Assembly: GCF_002102155.1 (NCBI RefSeq)
Contig: NZ_LQOU01000016.1
Coordinates: 1 to 64,000, forward strand
Length of the DNA: 64,000 nucleotides
Source of the DNA: Mycobacterium europaeum
Lineage (GTDB): Bacteria; Actinomycetota; Actinomycetes; Mycobacteriales; Mycobacteriaceae
Reading direction: 5' to 3'
Numbering within the stretch: position 1 is the stretch's first letter; each line of letters opens with the position of its first letter. This document shows positions 29,275-38,739 of the stretch, in pieces. The notes beneath the pieces are model-generated. The model did no database searches and was not told the origin of the DNA. It was given only the letters and a program-made list of their open reading frames with translations. The translations under genes and the position numbers were made by a program.

Positions 29275-29303
29275 TCAACGACAGATCAGCCCTGAGAGTT
29301 CCC
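29275..29303 (-). promoter_or_regulatory. ECF-sigma (SigE/SigH-type) promoter of sigB
   Basis: Minus strand GGGAACT (29297-29303), 16-17 nt, CGTTGA (29275-29280). This fits the GGAAC-N17-CGTT consensus of mycobacterial SigE/SigH/SigL promoters, which are known to drive sigB in M. tuberculosis. The leader would be about 30 nt with GGGAGGT before the ATG. Confidence 0.75.
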
Positions 29304-29377
29304 AGCCCCATTCCATCTCACACGTCTTGACGTGCACAAATGTCCCGCCGACCTGAGAATGTCCTAAGAACTGCGGA

Positions 29378-29773
29378 CTATTCCCAGCCCTGCGGTCCCA
29401 TGGGCCAGGTCGAGTGCGGATGCGGGTGCGCCTCGAGCGCCGGCCGCTCGGCGCTGGGGAACAGCGGCGTCCGTCGCTCGGCGTCGTCGAACCGCCGGGG
29501 TTCGTCCGGGCGCCGGGGCGGCCGGTCGTTGGCGATCAGGACCGCCATCCATGGCAACGGGATCGACACGGCCACGATCGCCAGTGAGATCAGACCGTTG
29601 TGCCAGGCGCCGTACGCCAGCGCCGCCAGGATCAGGGCCGGGATCCGAAACGCCATCAGCGTCAGGTATTTCCGGACCCGCGCGCGGTGCTGCTCCTCGT
29701 AGGAGGGTGCAGCGGCGGTGATGAGCACCGGTCGGCCCTCATCGTCGAACCCCAGATCGGATTCGCGCTTCAT
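29378..29773 (-). CDS. DUF3099 membrane protein (Rv2709-like)
   Basis: 131-residue protein with two close membrane segments (LMAFRIPALILAALAYGAW and LISLAIVAVSIPLPWMAVLIA) preceded by LITAAAPSYEEQHRARVRKYL, the DUF3099 signature, and a polar tail. The start at 29773 (MKRESDLGFDD) is preceded by GGAGA. Function unknown. It lies upstream of and in the same direction as sigB but beyond the sigB promoter. Confidence 0.8.
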   Translation of the reverse strand: MKRESDLGFDDEGRPVLITAAAPSYEEQHRARVRKYLTLMAFRIPALILAALAYGAWHNGLISLAIVAVSIPLPWMAVLIANDRPPRRPDEPRRFDDAERRTPLFPSAERPALEAHPHPHSTWPMGPQGWE

Positions 29774-29836
29774 TTCTCCACTCTCCCACACCCGGCCGAT
29801 TCCGGCAGAGGCGAGTCACGGGGCACAATGTGAGGC

Positions 29837-30076
29837 ATGCAGACCCAGACGATCGAACGCACCGAGACCGACGAACGCGTCGACGACGGGACCGGCAGCG
29901 ATACGCCGAAGTACTTCCACTACGTCAAAAAGGACAAGATCGCCGAGAGCGCGGTCATGGGCAACCACGTGGTGGCGCTCTGCGGGGAAGTCTTCCCCGT
30001 CACCAAGGCGGCCAAGCCGGGATCGCCGGTGTGCCCGGACTGCAAGCGGATCTACGACCGGATGAAGAAGGGCTAG
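29837..30076 (+). CDS. DUF3039 protein (Rv2708c-like)
   Basis: 79-residue soluble protein with an acidic N-terminus and a conserved C-terminal part FHYVKKDKIAESAVMGNHVVALCGEVFPVTKAA...VCPDCKRIYDRMKKG. His and Cys residues (H..ALCG, CPDC) look like a small zinc-binding site. DUF3039 genes are conserved near sigB in actinobacteria; function unknown. Divergent from the DUF3099 gene. Confidence 0.85.
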   Translation: MQTQTIERTETDERVDDGTGSDTPKYFHYVKKDKIAESAVMGNHVVALCGEVFPVTKAAKPGSPVCPDCKRIYDRMKKG

Positions 30077-30084
30077 GCCCGCCG

Positions 30085-31056
30085 TCACAGCGTCGCGTTG
30101 TCGGCGGGTGCCCGCTCCGGCGAGGAACCAGTCGGTCGCTTCCGCACGGTCAGGCGGGCTTCCAGCCACTTGCGCAGCCGGTGCGCGTGCGTCTTGGGCG
30201 CCGGGAACTCCTCCTGGATGGCGGCGTTGAGTTCGGCGCCCAGCATGACCGCGAAACCACCGAAGAACGCGAACAACAGGAACGCGATCGGGGTGGCCAG
30301 CGCGCCGTAGGTGTAGCCGGTGCTGGTGATCCACCGCAGGTAGACCCGCAGCCCCAGCGTGGCGATCAGGAAGACCGCCGTGGCGAGCACGGCACCGAAG
30401 ATCAGCCGGTGCGTCGGCAGCGGTTCGGGCAGCGCCACCCGGTACAGAATGACCACCCCGACCAGCAGGCCGAGGATCAGCGCCGGGTAGTAGCCGTAAC
30501 GCAGCACATTGGCCAGGCTGTACGGGATGTGCTCGCTCAGCTTGCGCGGACCGACCACCAGCACCGGCGCAACGCACACCACGAAGACCAGCATCACCAC
30601 GTAGAGGAACAAAGCGAAAAGCCGCTGGCGCACGGGGTGGCGCAGGGGAGTCTGGTCATGCGCCTCCACCACCGCATCGACGTAGGCCGAGATCGCCGAC
30701 GATCCGGCCCACATCGAGATGAGGAAGCCGACCGACACCACCTCGCCGCGGGCGTTGGCGGTGACGTCGCGGATGGTCGGCTCGATGATCTCGTTGACGA
30801 CGCTGGGCGAGAAGAAGCTGCGGATCGCGGAGATGATGCTCTTCTCGACCGCCGTCAACGTGTCCGGGCCGAACAACGGCGCCACGTAGGCGAGGCTGCC
30901 CAGCATCCCCAGCAGCAGCGGCGGTAGCGACAGCGCCGACCAGAAACCCGCCTGCGCCGACTCGGAAAAGATGGAGTCATCCCAGCTTTTCGAGAGGGTC
31001 CTCAGACTGAGTCGCCGGATGTGATGGCGGGACGGTCTTGCGACTTGATCGCTCAT
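30085..31056 (-). CDS. YihY/BrkB-family membrane protein (Rv2707-like)
   Basis: 323-residue inner-membrane protein with six hydrophobic segments and the family blocks FWSALSLPPLLLGMLGSLAYVAPLFG, WAGSSAISAYVDAVVEAHDQ and YGYYPALILGLLVGVVILYRVALP...AVLATAVFLIATLGLRVYLRW...TYGALATPIAFLLFAFFGGFAVMLGAELNAAIQ. The BrkB/YihY family is of uncertain function despite its historic annotation as ribonuclease BN. Charged tails at both ends. Ends 9 nt from the DUF3039 stop. Confidence 0.88.
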   Translation of the reverse strand: MSDQVARPSRHHIRRLSLRTLSKSWDDSIFSESAQAGFWSALSLPPLLLGMLGSLAYVAPLFGPDTLTAVEKSIISAIRSFFSPSVVNEIIEPTIRDVTANARGEVVSVGFLISMWAGSSAISAYVDAVVEAHDQTPLRHPVRQRLFALFLYVVMLVFVVCVAPVLVVGPRKLSEHIPYSLANVLRYGYYPALILGLLVGVVILYRVALPEPLPTHRLIFGAVLATAVFLIATLGLRVYLRWITSTGYTYGALATPIAFLLFAFFGGFAVMLGAELNAAIQEEFPAPKTHAHRLRKWLEARLTVRKRPTGSSPERAPADNATL

Positions 31057-31083
31057 ACCCGTCCAGCATTACCGAAGACCGCC

Positions 31084-31107
31084 CCCGTCGCCCACATTGG
31101 CGACGGG
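31084..31107 (-). terminator. Hairpin after the small DUF7455-like gene
   Basis: CCCGTCGCC and GGCGACGGG, perfect 9-bp arms around CACATT, 13 nt beyond the stop of the small gene (minus strand) and just before the BrkB start. Confidence 0.6.
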
Positions 31108-31120
31108 TGAGTTGGCGGAA

Positions 31121-31306
31121 CTAGCTTCCGCTGACCTCCAGCACGGCAGACAGCTCGGTCAGCTTCGCCTCGTGCTCGTTGGCGTGATGCTGGCAGAAGA
31201 GAAGCTCGGCTCCAGAAGGCAGCTTGGCGCGGACTCGAGCAGCGGCACCGCAGCGATCGCAGCGGTCCGCACGGGTTAGCTCGGGACTGGTCAGAGTTGC
31301 ATTCAT
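31121..31306 (-). CDS. Small zinc-ribbon-like protein (DUF7455-type)
   Basis: 61-residue protein MNATLTSPELTRADRCDRCG followed by AAARVRAKLPSGAELLFCQHHANEHE. Cys residues of CDRC and the C-x-H-H pair resemble a single zinc site of the CxxC...CxxH type. Such genes are conserved next to sigA in actinobacteria and are often missed in annotation. The start at 31306 has AGAAGCC-like weak spacing, but it matches the family. Divergent from the DUF952 gene with a 136-nt AT-richer gap. Confidence 0.75.
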   Translation of the reverse strand: MNATLTSPELTRADRCDRCGAAARVRAKLPSGAELLFCQHHANEHEAKLTELSAVLEVSGS

Positions 31307-31428
31307 GGCTTCTCCGTTCTTGCTTTCATTCACTCTCTCAGACGTATGGGGTTTTCGCGTTGTTCCCTGATCGTTATCGGGTGTGTCGTTTCTCACGGGC
31401 TGTAAACGTTTCGTTTCGTAGTGCTCTC

Positions 31429-31434
31429 TACAGT
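31429..31434 (+). promoter_or_regulatory. Candidate -10 of the DUF952 gene (leaderless)
   Basis: TACAGT, 8 nt, then GTG at 31443. The surrounding 31310-31440 DNA is AT-richer than average. Confidence 0.4.
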
Positions 31435-31442
31435 GATCATTC

Positions 31443-31808
31443 GTGGCCTTCGCTCCTGACCTGCTGGTACATCTGTGCGGGCGCGACGAGTGGTCCCGTG
31501 CCCGCAAGTGCGGTGAGATTCGCCCCGACGCGTCCGGCGGCGGGCGGTTCATCCATCTGTCGACGCCCGACCAGGTTCATCTGCCGGCCAACCGGCTCTA
31601 CCGCGGTCGCGGTGACTTGGTTCTGCTGCACATCGATCCGGCCCGATTGGACTCCGAGGTGCGGTGGGAACCAGGTGTAGCAACGGATCCCGCGTCGATG
31701 CTGTTCCCGCACCTGTACGGCCCGCTGCCCGCGAACGCCGTGATCCGGGTCACCGACTACCGGCCGGGGCCCGACGGCGCGTTCCCGCCTGCGGGGGACG
31801 GCACGTAG
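31443..31808 (+). CDS. DUF952 protein (Rv2705c-like)
   Basis: 121-residue protein of the DUF952 family (ADP-ribosyltransferase-like small fold). Conserved features are LVHLCGRDEWSRA, GGRFIHLSTPDQVHLPANRLYRGRGDLVLLHIDPARL, VRWEPG and FPHLYGPLPANAVIRVTDYRPGPDG. Cytoplasmic. It ends in a 52-nt tail-to-tail overlap with the RidA gene. Function unknown. Confidence 0.85.
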   Translation: MAFAPDLLVHLCGRDEWSRARKCGEIRPDASGGGRFIHLSTPDQVHLPANRLYRGRGDLVLLHIDPARLDSEVRWEPGVATDPASMLFPHLYGPLPANAVIRVTDYRPGPDGAFPPAGDGT

Positions 31809-32170
31809 GCGTCGGCCTCGATCTCTACCGCGAACTCGGGTGCGATCAGCGCCGACACCTCTACCATGGTCGCCGCGGGACGGATGGCGCCGAAGACCTG
31901 CGCATGCACCGCGGCGACCTCGCGCCAGCGCGAGATGTCGGTGACGTAGATGCGGGTGCGCACCACATCGGTGAGCGTCGCGCCCGCCTGCCCGAGCGCA
32001 ATCTCGATGCGGCGCAAGGCGTCTCGAGCCTGCGACGCGATATCTCCGGCCGGTCCGGCGCCGGTCGTTCCGGCCACCGACACGTGCGGGCCGACCCGGA
32101 CCGCGCGCGAATAGCCGACGGCCGTTTCGAACTCGGAGTCGGACGAGACCAGGGTGCGGTGGGCTGACAT
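31757..32170 (-). CDS. RidA/YjgF-family protein (Rv2704-like)
   Basis: 137-residue member of the YjgF/YER057c/UK114 family, trimeric proteins; RidA proper hydrolyses reactive enamine/imine intermediates. Visible are YSRAVRVGPHVSVAGTTG, QARDALRRIEIALGQAGATLTDVVRTRIYVTDISRW and IRPAATMVEVSAL, with the active-site-type Arg of IRPA. ATG at 32170 is used; GTG at 32179 is an alternative. Overlaps the DUF952 gene by 52 nt at the 3' ends, so both C-termini are read from the same DNA. Confidence 0.88.
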   Translation of the reverse strand: MSAHRTLVSSDSEFETAVGYSRAVRVGPHVSVAGTTGAGPAGDIASQARDALRRIEIALGQAGATLTDVVRTRIYVTDISRWREVAAVHAQVFGAIRPAATMVEVSALIAPEFAVEIEADAYVPSPAGGNAPSGPGR

Positions 32171-32281
32171 GGCAGTCACCGTACGACGCCGCCGCCGGCT
32201 GCGCGACGGATTTTCCGGGCAGGCCGGAAATCCTTGCGCAGCAACGCCGCAACGCCTCCGGAGAGGACGCGCGAAACGCGC

Positions 32282-33790
<1,509 letters not shown>

Positions 33791-33921
33791 TTACACCCCT
33801 TCGTTTGGGCTCACCTTCGGTGGGTAAGGGCATGGTGAACCGAAAGTGTCTGCTATGTCGATGTCGGCGTTGGATCAGCGTTCGTGTTTGCACGCTGTCG
33901 TTCGGGCGGTCGCCGATGACC

Positions 33922-33927
33922 ATTGTA
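33922..33927 (-). promoter_or_regulatory. Candidate -10 of sigA
   Basis: TACAAT on the minus strand, 131 nt before the sigA GTG, is the most consensus-like -10 in the 174-nt gap between ppgK and sigA; no matching -35 is obvious. No gene is seen in this gap. Confidence 0.3.
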
Positions 33928-33964
33928 ACGACAGCGGGCCGTCGAACGGCTCTGCCGGGGAAAA

Positions 33965-34774
33965 TCAGTGGGTCACGTCGGAGGTGGAGGCCATCGCCGC
34001 GCCGACGATCCCGGCCGTGTTGAGCAGGGCCGCAGCCACCACCGGGGTGCGGTTCCCGAGCAGCGGTAGCCACTTGTCGGCCTTGCGGCTGATGCCGCCG
34101 CCGGCGATGAACAGGTCCGGCCACATCGCGTTCTCGATGGCTACCAGCACCCGGGTGACCTGCGCGGTCCACTTTTCGTAGCTCCAGTTGTTCTTCTCCT
34201 TGACCGACGACGCCGCCCGCTGCTCGGCCTCTTTGCCGCCGACCTCGAGATGCCCCAGCTCGGTGTTGGGTATCAAGGTGCCGTTGTGGATGACCGCGGA
34301 GCCGATTCCGGTGCCGAAGGTCAGCAGGACGACCAGGCCGGACTGGTTCCTGCCGGCCCCGTAGTGCTCCTCGGCCAGCCCGGCGGCGTCCGCGTCGTTC
34401 AGCACCGTGACGTCCTGCCCGTCCAGCATGCCGCTGATGATCTCGCGCGCGTTGGTGCCGATCCACGACTTGTCGACGTTGGCGGCCGTCTGGACGACGC
34501 CGTGGGTCACGACCCCGGGATAGGTGACGCCGAGCGGGCCGGTCCAGCCGAACGCGTTGACGACCTCGGCGATGGTCTTGGCGACCGCCTGCGGCGTCGC
34601 CGGTTGCGGGGTCAACAGCTTGAACCGTTCGCCGATGAGCTGCCCGGTGTCCATGTCGACGATGCCGCCCTTGATGCCGCTGCCGCCGACATCGACGCCG
34701 AATCCCCGACGCTGTGGGGTGCCGACGGCGGTGCCGGTGCCGGGCGTTTCCGTGGTCGAGTCGGTGCTGGTCAT
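33965..34774 (-). CDS. ppgK: Polyphosphate/ATP-dependent glucokinase PpgK
   Basis: 269-residue ROK-type glucokinase that phosphorylates glucose using polyphosphate (preferred) or ATP. After a Thr-rich N-terminus: phosphate loop GVDVGGSGIKGG, catalytic Asp in LNDADAAGLAE, FGTGIGSAVIHNG and ELGHLEVGGKEAEQRAA, with phosphate-binding GRNQSGLVVLLTFGTGIGS. Start ATG 34774 has AGGAGC upstream; the frame runs on far upstream without similarity. Adjacent to suhB (divergent) as in M. tuberculosis. Confidence 0.95.
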   Translation of the reverse strand: MTSTDSTTETPGTGTAVGTPQRRGFGVDVGGSGIKGGIVDMDTGQLIGERFKLLTPQPATPQAVAKTIAEVVNAFGWTGPLGVTYPGVVTHGVVQTAANVDKSWIGTNAREIISGMLDGQDVTVLNDADAAGLAEEHYGAGRNQSGLVVLLTFGTGIGSAVIHNGTLIPNTELGHLEVGGKEAEQRAASSVKEKNNWSYEKWTAQVTRVLVAIENAMWPDLFIAGGGISRKADKWLPLLGNRTPVVAAALLNTAGIVGAAMASTSDVTH

Positions 34775-34877
34775 CGAAGCTCCTGCGCGTGACTTGGACT
34801 GTGCGCCCACCTTAGCCCGGCGCCGGTGTGGCCACGGGGCATCTGCGGGGCCGTGGCGGCTGTGATGCGATAGACCG

Positions 34878-35756
34878 GTGACCCGAGCTGATGACGACCC
34901 CGCCCGGCTGCGCACGGTCGCCGAGACGTTGGCCACGGAAGCCGCCGCGTTCGTGCGGCGTCGCCGGGCCGAGGTGTTCGGCGAAGCCGCGGCGGGGTCG
35001 AAACTTTCCGGCGACGGCGCGGTGCGGTCGAAGACCACCCCCACCGATCCGGTGACCGTCGTCGACACCGAGACCGAGCACCTGCTGCGGGACCGGCTGG
35101 CCGAATTACGGCCCGGTGACCCGATTCTGGGCGAGGAGGGCGGCGGGCCGACCGATCCCGCGGGCACGCCCGCGGACGCGGTCACCTGGGTGCTCGACCC
35201 CATCGACGGCACGGTGAACTTCGTCTACGGCATTCCGGCGTACGCGGTGTCGATCGGTGTGCAAGTGGGCGGCGTGTCGGTCGCGGGCGCGGTCGCCGAC
35301 GTCGTCGGCGACCTTGTCTACTCCGCGGCGACCGGACTGGGCGCGCACGTCATCGACCAGAACGGGGTTAGGCCGTTGCGGTGCGCCACGGTGGACGACC
35401 TGTCGATGGCGTTGCTGGGCACCGGTTTCGGTTACGCACGCCAGCGCCGGGCGGCGCAGGCCGACTTGCTGGCGCGGTTGCTGCCGGTGGTGCGCGACGT
35501 TCGGCGCATCGGTTCGGCGGCCCTGGATCTGTGCATGGTCGCGGCGGGCCGGCTCGACGCGTTCTACGAGCACGGCCTGCAGCCATGGGATTGCGCCGCG
35601 GGGGCGCTGATCGCGGCCGAGGCGGGGGCCCGGGTCTTCCTGCCGCCGCCGGAGATCGACGGCGCGGGGCTGGTGCTGGCCGCCGCGCCGGGGATCGCCG
35701 AGCAGCTGCTGGCCGCCCTGGACGAAATCGACGGCCTGGACCCGATTCTCGACTGA
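34878..35756 (+). CDS. suhB: Inositol-1-monophosphatase SuhB
   Basis: 292-residue Mg2+-dependent, Li+-sensitive phosphatase releasing inositol, the precursor for phosphatidylinositol, mannosides and mycothiol. Metal-binding motifs of the family are in place: GEEGG (residues near 88), WVLDPIDGTVNFVYGIP and the C-terminal LQPWDCAAGALIAAEAGA. GTG start at 34878. Divergent from ppgK and convergent with cei (6-nt gap). Confidence 0.94.
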   Translation: MTRADDDPARLRTVAETLATEAAAFVRRRRAEVFGEAAAGSKLSGDGAVRSKTTPTDPVTVVDTETEHLLRDRLAELRPGDPILGEEGGGPTDPAGTPADAVTWVLDPIDGTVNFVYGIPAYAVSIGVQVGGVSVAGAVADVVGDLVYSAATGLGAHVIDQNGVRPLRCATVDDLSMALLGTGFGYARQRRAAQADLLARLLPVVRDVRRIGSAALDLCMVAAGRLDAFYEHGLQPWDCAAGALIAAEAGARVFLPPPEIDGAGLVLAAAPGIAEQLLAALDEIDGLDPILD

Positions 35757-35762
35757 GCCGCG

Positions 35763-36413
35763 TCAGCAGCTGCTGGAGTGGATCTTGGTGAGCAGCGCGG
35801 GGTCGGACGGCTCGGTGGCACCGGGGCGCAGAGTGGCCAGCACGGCGTCGATGTCGTCGTTGTGGGCCAGTGCGGTGAAGTCCGTCCCCAGCGCCAGGTC
35901 GACGGAGTCGTCGGCGCGGCTGTCGTTGAACAGCTCCATGCAGGGCGCGACCAGCCAAACCGCTGCCGCGGTGGCCTGTCCGGCCGTGCCGAACCGGATC
36001 TGGCCCTCGCAGGTGAGCCGGGTGCCGGTATAGAGGGGATCGTTGGCGGCGGTCGGCTGAGCAAACCCGAGGTCTTTCAGCGCGCCGGCGACGTCGCCGG
36101 CCTGTCCGCCGCGGCCGCTGGCGTTGAGCACGCGGACCTTGGTGTCGCTGAGCTTGGCGGGCGTGACGTCCATCATCGCGCTTCGCGACACCTGCTCACC
36201 GAGCTGGGCGGGCGCCGATCCGGTCGCTTTCGGCGGCGGGTTGCAGACCGCGACCTCGTGCACCTTCGCCGGCCGGGTCAGCGCGATGGTCCACGCCACG
36301 GCCGTCGCCACGACGAGGAAGACCACCACGACGATCGCGGGCCGGGGGTTGCGGCGCCGAAAGGGCCGACCGTGCTTGTCAAAGGCGGTACCCTCGGTGA
36401 TTTGTGCGACCAC
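35763..36413 (-). CDS. cei: Envelope integrity protein Cei
   Basis: 216-residue protein: short cytoplasmic N-terminus (FDKHGRPFRRRNPRP), one membrane segment (AIVVVVFLVVATAVAWTIAL), then a secreted domain with a LytR_C-like core (VRVLNASGRGGQAGDVAGALKDLGF) and four cysteines (CNPPPK, LTCEG, APCMEL, SSSC at the very end). Orthologue of Rv2700, which is needed for envelope integrity and virulence in M. tuberculosis. GTG start, with TAGAGT ending 6 nt upstream (leaderless) and a CRP site about 72 bp upstream. Confidence 0.92.
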   Translation of the reverse strand: MVAQITEGTAFDKHGRPFRRRNPRPAIVVVVFLVVATAVAWTIALTRPAKVHEVAVCNPPPKATGSAPAQLGEQVSRSAMMDVTPAKLSDTKVRVLNASGRGGQAGDVAGALKDLGFAQPTAANDPLYTGTRLTCEGQIRFGTAGQATAAAVWLVAPCMELFNDSRADDSVDLALGTDFTALAHNDDIDAVLATLRPGATEPSDPALLTKIHSSSC

Positions 36414-36419
36414 AGGTGC

Positions 36420-36425
36420 ACTCTA
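36420..36425 (-). promoter_or_regulatory. Candidate -10 of cei (leaderless)
   Basis: TAGAGT on the minus strand, 6 nt, then the GTG of cei. A transcript start at the GTG would place the CRP palindrome centre near -72.5. Confidence 0.45.
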
Positions 36426-36477
36426 GTCGCACGGTAAACGCACTGTTCAAAGGCGAACGCAAGGCCCACAATGGTGC

Positions 36478-36493
36478 TGTGACGTAAATCACA
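36478..36493. promoter_or_regulatory. CRP (cAMP receptor protein) binding site
   Basis: TGTGACGTAAATCACA is a perfect TGTGA-N6-TCACA palindrome, the consensus of CRP in mycobacteria (Rv3676) and E. coli. It lies between divergent cei (start 36413) and the DUF4193 gene (start 36606) and could control either or both. Confidence 0.85.
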
Positions 36494-36605
36494 CGTTAAT
36501 GGGCCGCGATACGGGCACGAATCATTTGGTGGATGCGTTCGACGCTGGTACAAAGCGATGCCTGGCATTAGAGGCATGAAGAGGCAACAGGGCAGGGGAA
36601 CAGGT

Positions 36606-36908
36606 ATGCCTACCGACTACGACGCTCCACGGCGCACCGAGACCGACGACGTCTCGGAGGACTCGCTGGAGGAGCTCAAAGCACGACGCAACGAGGCGGC
36701 GTCGGCCGTCGTCGACGTCGACGAATCCGAGACCGCTGAGTCTTTCGAGTTGCCTGGCGCCGACCTGTCCGGGGAAGAACTGTCGGTGCGTGTCATCCCG
36801 AAGCAGGCTGACGAGTTCACCTGCTCGAGCTGTTTTCTGGTGCAACACCGCAGCCGGCTGGCCAGCGAGAAGAACGGCCTGATGATCTGTACCGACTGCG
36901 CGGCTTGA
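36606..36908 (+). CDS. DUF4193 protein (Rv2699c-like)
   Basis: 100-residue soluble protein of the actinobacterial DUF4193 family. Acidic N-terminal half (ETDDVSEDSLEELKARRNEA...VDVDESE), then ELSVRVIPKQADEFTCSSCFLVQHRSRLA and CTDCAA at the end; the two CxxC pairs are likely to bind zinc. This family is strongly conserved with sigA-region genes; function unknown. ATG at 36606 is preceded by GGCAGGGGAACAG. Upstream region contains the CRP site. Confidence 0.88.
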   Translation: MPTDYDAPRRTETDDVSEDSLEELKARRNEAASAVVDVDESETAESFELPGADLSGEELSVRVIPKQADEFTCSSCFLVQHRSRLASEKNGLMICTDCAA

Positions 36909-36921
36909 CCGTTTTCGCAGG

Positions 36922-37407
36922 TCAGCTTCGCAATGCCGACAGCACCCGCTCGGGATGGCGGCAACTCACCAGCCAGTACGGCGTCGGGTCGTCCGGATCG
37001 TCGAGTACCACCAGGACCATCGGCCCGACCCATGCCCGATGCAGCACGTAGGCCGCCGGGTCGAGCTGGCGGCCCAACGCGGCGGACTTGGCCGGCGGCT
37101 CCACCACGGCGGAGCGGGCGATCGCGGTGACCGGCAGGTGCGCCTCGCCGGCCCATAGCTCCACCCCGCCCGGGGCGCTCGGGTCGGCGGTCACCCGGAT
37201 CTCGATGCGGCCCAGCCACAACAGCGTGCCGGCCGCCACCGCGAAAAGCGTCGCGTACGGCAGCCAGGACGGCCGGGGGGCGACACCCATGTTGACTTCG
37301 AAAGCGATGAGCCCCGCCAGGCCGAAGCCCAGCGGCCACCACCACCATGGCACCCACAGTCGTTCGCGATATCGCACGCTGTGCGGTGCGACGCGCGTAC
37401 CGGACAC
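36922..37407 (-). CDS. DUF3093 membrane protein (Rv2698-like)
   Basis: 161-residue protein: N-terminus [33 protein letters not shown] with the four-Trp run and first membrane segment, a second membrane segment ([16 protein letters not shown]), then a soluble PH-like beta domain ending [55 protein letters not shown] at 37407 gives the 161-residue length of the M. tuberculosis orthologue. Starts only 25 bp from divergent dut. Confidence 0.85.
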   Translation of the reverse strand: MSGTRVAPHSVRYRERLWVPWWWWPLGFGLAGLIAFEVNMGVAPRPSWLPYATLFAVAAGTLLWLGRIEIRVTADPSAPGGVELWAGEAHLPVTAIARSAVVEPPAKSAALGRQLDPAAYVLHRAWVGPMVLVVLDDPDDPTPYWLVSCRHPERVLSALRS

Positions 37408-37418
37408 GCAGTCAAGGG

Positions 37419-37424
37419 TAATCT
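37419..37424 (+). promoter_or_regulatory. Candidate -10 of dut (leaderless)
   Basis: TAATCT, 8 nt, then GTG at 37433. With only 25 bp between the dut and DUF3093 start codons, the dut promoter must overlap the coding start of its neighbour. Confidence 0.5.
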
Positions 37425-37432
37425 GTGGCCCC

Positions 37433-37897
37433 GTGTCGACCAGTCTGGCCATCGTTCGCCTCGATCCCGAGCTGCCACTGCCCACGCGCGCCCATCAGGG
37501 CGACGCCGGCGTCGATCTCTACAGCGCGGAAGACCTCAAGCTGGAGCCGGGACGACGCGCCCTGGTGCGCACGGGCGTGGCCGTCGCGATTCCCTTCGGA
37601 ATGGTCGGCCTGATTCACCCGCGTTCGGGATTGGCTTCGCGCGTGGGGCTTTCGATCGTCAACAGTCCGGGCACAATCGACGCCGGCTATCGCGGCGAGA
37701 TCAAGGTCGCGCTGATCAATCTGGATCCGGCCGAGCCCATCGTGGTGCATCGCGGCGACCGCATCGCCCAGCTGCTCGTGCAGCGGGTCGAGCTGGTCGA
37801 GCTGGTCGAGGTGTCGTCGTTCGACGAGGCGGGCCTGGCCGAAACCTCCCGTGGCGATGGTGGCCACGGTTCCTCCGGCGGACATGCGAGTTTGTGA
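37433..37897 (+). CDS. dut: dUTPase (deoxyuridine 5'-triphosphate nucleotidohydrolase)
   Basis: 154-residue trimeric dUTPase that removes dUTP and makes dUMP for thymidylate synthesis. All five family motifs are present: [40 protein letters not shown] and the C-terminal arm [12 protein letters not shown] that closes over the active site. It also contains the mycobacterial A-T/V-S-R-G loop region (AETSRGDGG). GTG start. Confidence 0.97.
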   Translation: MSTSLAIVRLDPELPLPTRAHQGDAGVDLYSAEDLKLEPGRRALVRTGVAVAIPFGMVGLIHPRSGLASRVGLSIVNSPGTIDAGYRGEIKVALINLDPAEPIVVHRGDRIAQLLVQRVELVELVEVSSFDEAGLAETSRGDGGHGSSGGHASL

Positions 37898-37930
37898 GCG
37901 CGCCGGCGACCATGCAGAGAGGAGTCCGCG

Positions 37931-37976
37931 ATGAGGTGGGGGAATCACCCGCTTGCGGGGGAGGGCGGCGCTGATG
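37931..37976 (+). repeat. GC-rich dispersed repeat, copy 1 (overlaps a start codon)
   Basis: 46-nt unit ending in the ATG of the DUF3710 gene. It is identical at 39 of 46 positions to the reverse complement of 54039-54084, which likewise ends in a start codon. The core CACCCGCTTGCGGGGGAG contains a short hairpin and supplies the GGGGGAGGG ribosome-binding site. Confidence 0.7.
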
Positions 37977-38735
37977 GCTGGATTCGGTAAGCGCGCACGC
38001 AAAGACGACAAGGACGAGACCGCGGCCGGCCCGGCCGGCGACATCGTCACGTCGCCCGGCGACGTGGCCTCCGACGAGGTCGAAGAACTCGAGGGACCGT
38101 TCGACATCGACGATTTCGACGACCCGTCGGTCGCCGAGCTGGCGCGCCTGGACCTGGGGTCGGTGCTCATTCCCATGCCGGAGGCGGGTCAGCTGCAGGT
38201 CGAACTGACCGAGACGGGCGTTCCCAGCGCCGTGTGGGTGGTCACGCCCAACGGCCGCTTCACCATCGCCGCCTACGCGGCACCGAAGACGGGCGGACTG
38301 TGGCGCGAAGTCGCCGGCGAGCTCGCCGAATCGTTGCGCAGGGACTCGGCCCAAGTCAGCATCAAGGACGGACCCTGGGGCCGCGAGGTCGTCGGCTCCG
38401 CGTCCGGCGCGGTGCGCTTCATCGGGGTCGACGGTTACCGCTGGATGATCCGCTGCGTCATCAACGGCCCGCACGAGACCATGGAAGCGCTCGAGCAGGA
38501 GGCGCGAGCCGCGTTGGCGGACACCGTGGTTCGCCGCGGTGACACACCGCTTCCGGTGCGCACGCCGTTGACGGTGCAGCTGCCCGAGGCCATGGCGCAG
38601 CAATTGCGGGAAGCCGCGGCCGCCCAGCAAGCCCAGGCGCAACAAGCGGAGCAGGAAGGGGCCAACGAGCCGGCGGCGCGGCGCAGCGCCGAGGGCTCGG
38701 CCATGCAGCAGCTGCGCACCACCACCGGGGGCTAG
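37974..38735 (+). CDS. DUF3710 protein (Rv2696c-like)
   Basis: 253-residue soluble protein. Basic start (MAGFGKRARKDDKDE), acidic linker (SDEVEELEGPFDIDDFDD), then the conserved DUF3710 domain (LDLGSVLIPMPEAGQLQVEL, WVVTPNGRFTIAAYAAPKTGGLWREVAGELAESLRRDSAQVSIKDGPWGREVVG...VRFIGVDGYRWMIRCVINGP) and an Ala/Gln-rich helical tail. Found beside dut in actinobacteria; function unknown. ATG 37974 lies at the end of the repeat that provides its ribosome-binding site. Next comes a tandem repeat array. Confidence 0.87.
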   Translation: MAGFGKRARKDDKDETAAGPAGDIVTSPGDVASDEVEELEGPFDIDDFDDPSVAELARLDLGSVLIPMPEAGQLQVELTETGVPSAVWVVTPNGRFTIAAYAAPKTGGLWREVAGELAESLRRDSAQVSIKDGPWGREVVGSASGAVRFIGVDGYRWMIRCVINGPHETMEALEQEARAALADTVVRRGDTPLPVRTPLTVQLPEAMAQQLREAAAAQQAQAQQAEQEGANEPAARRSAEGSAMQQLRTTTGG

Positions 38736-38739
38736 TGGA

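Noticed and set aside
34871..34880. TAGACC before suhB as a leaderless -10
   Set aside because: Only 1 nt separates it from the GTG and the last base is not T.
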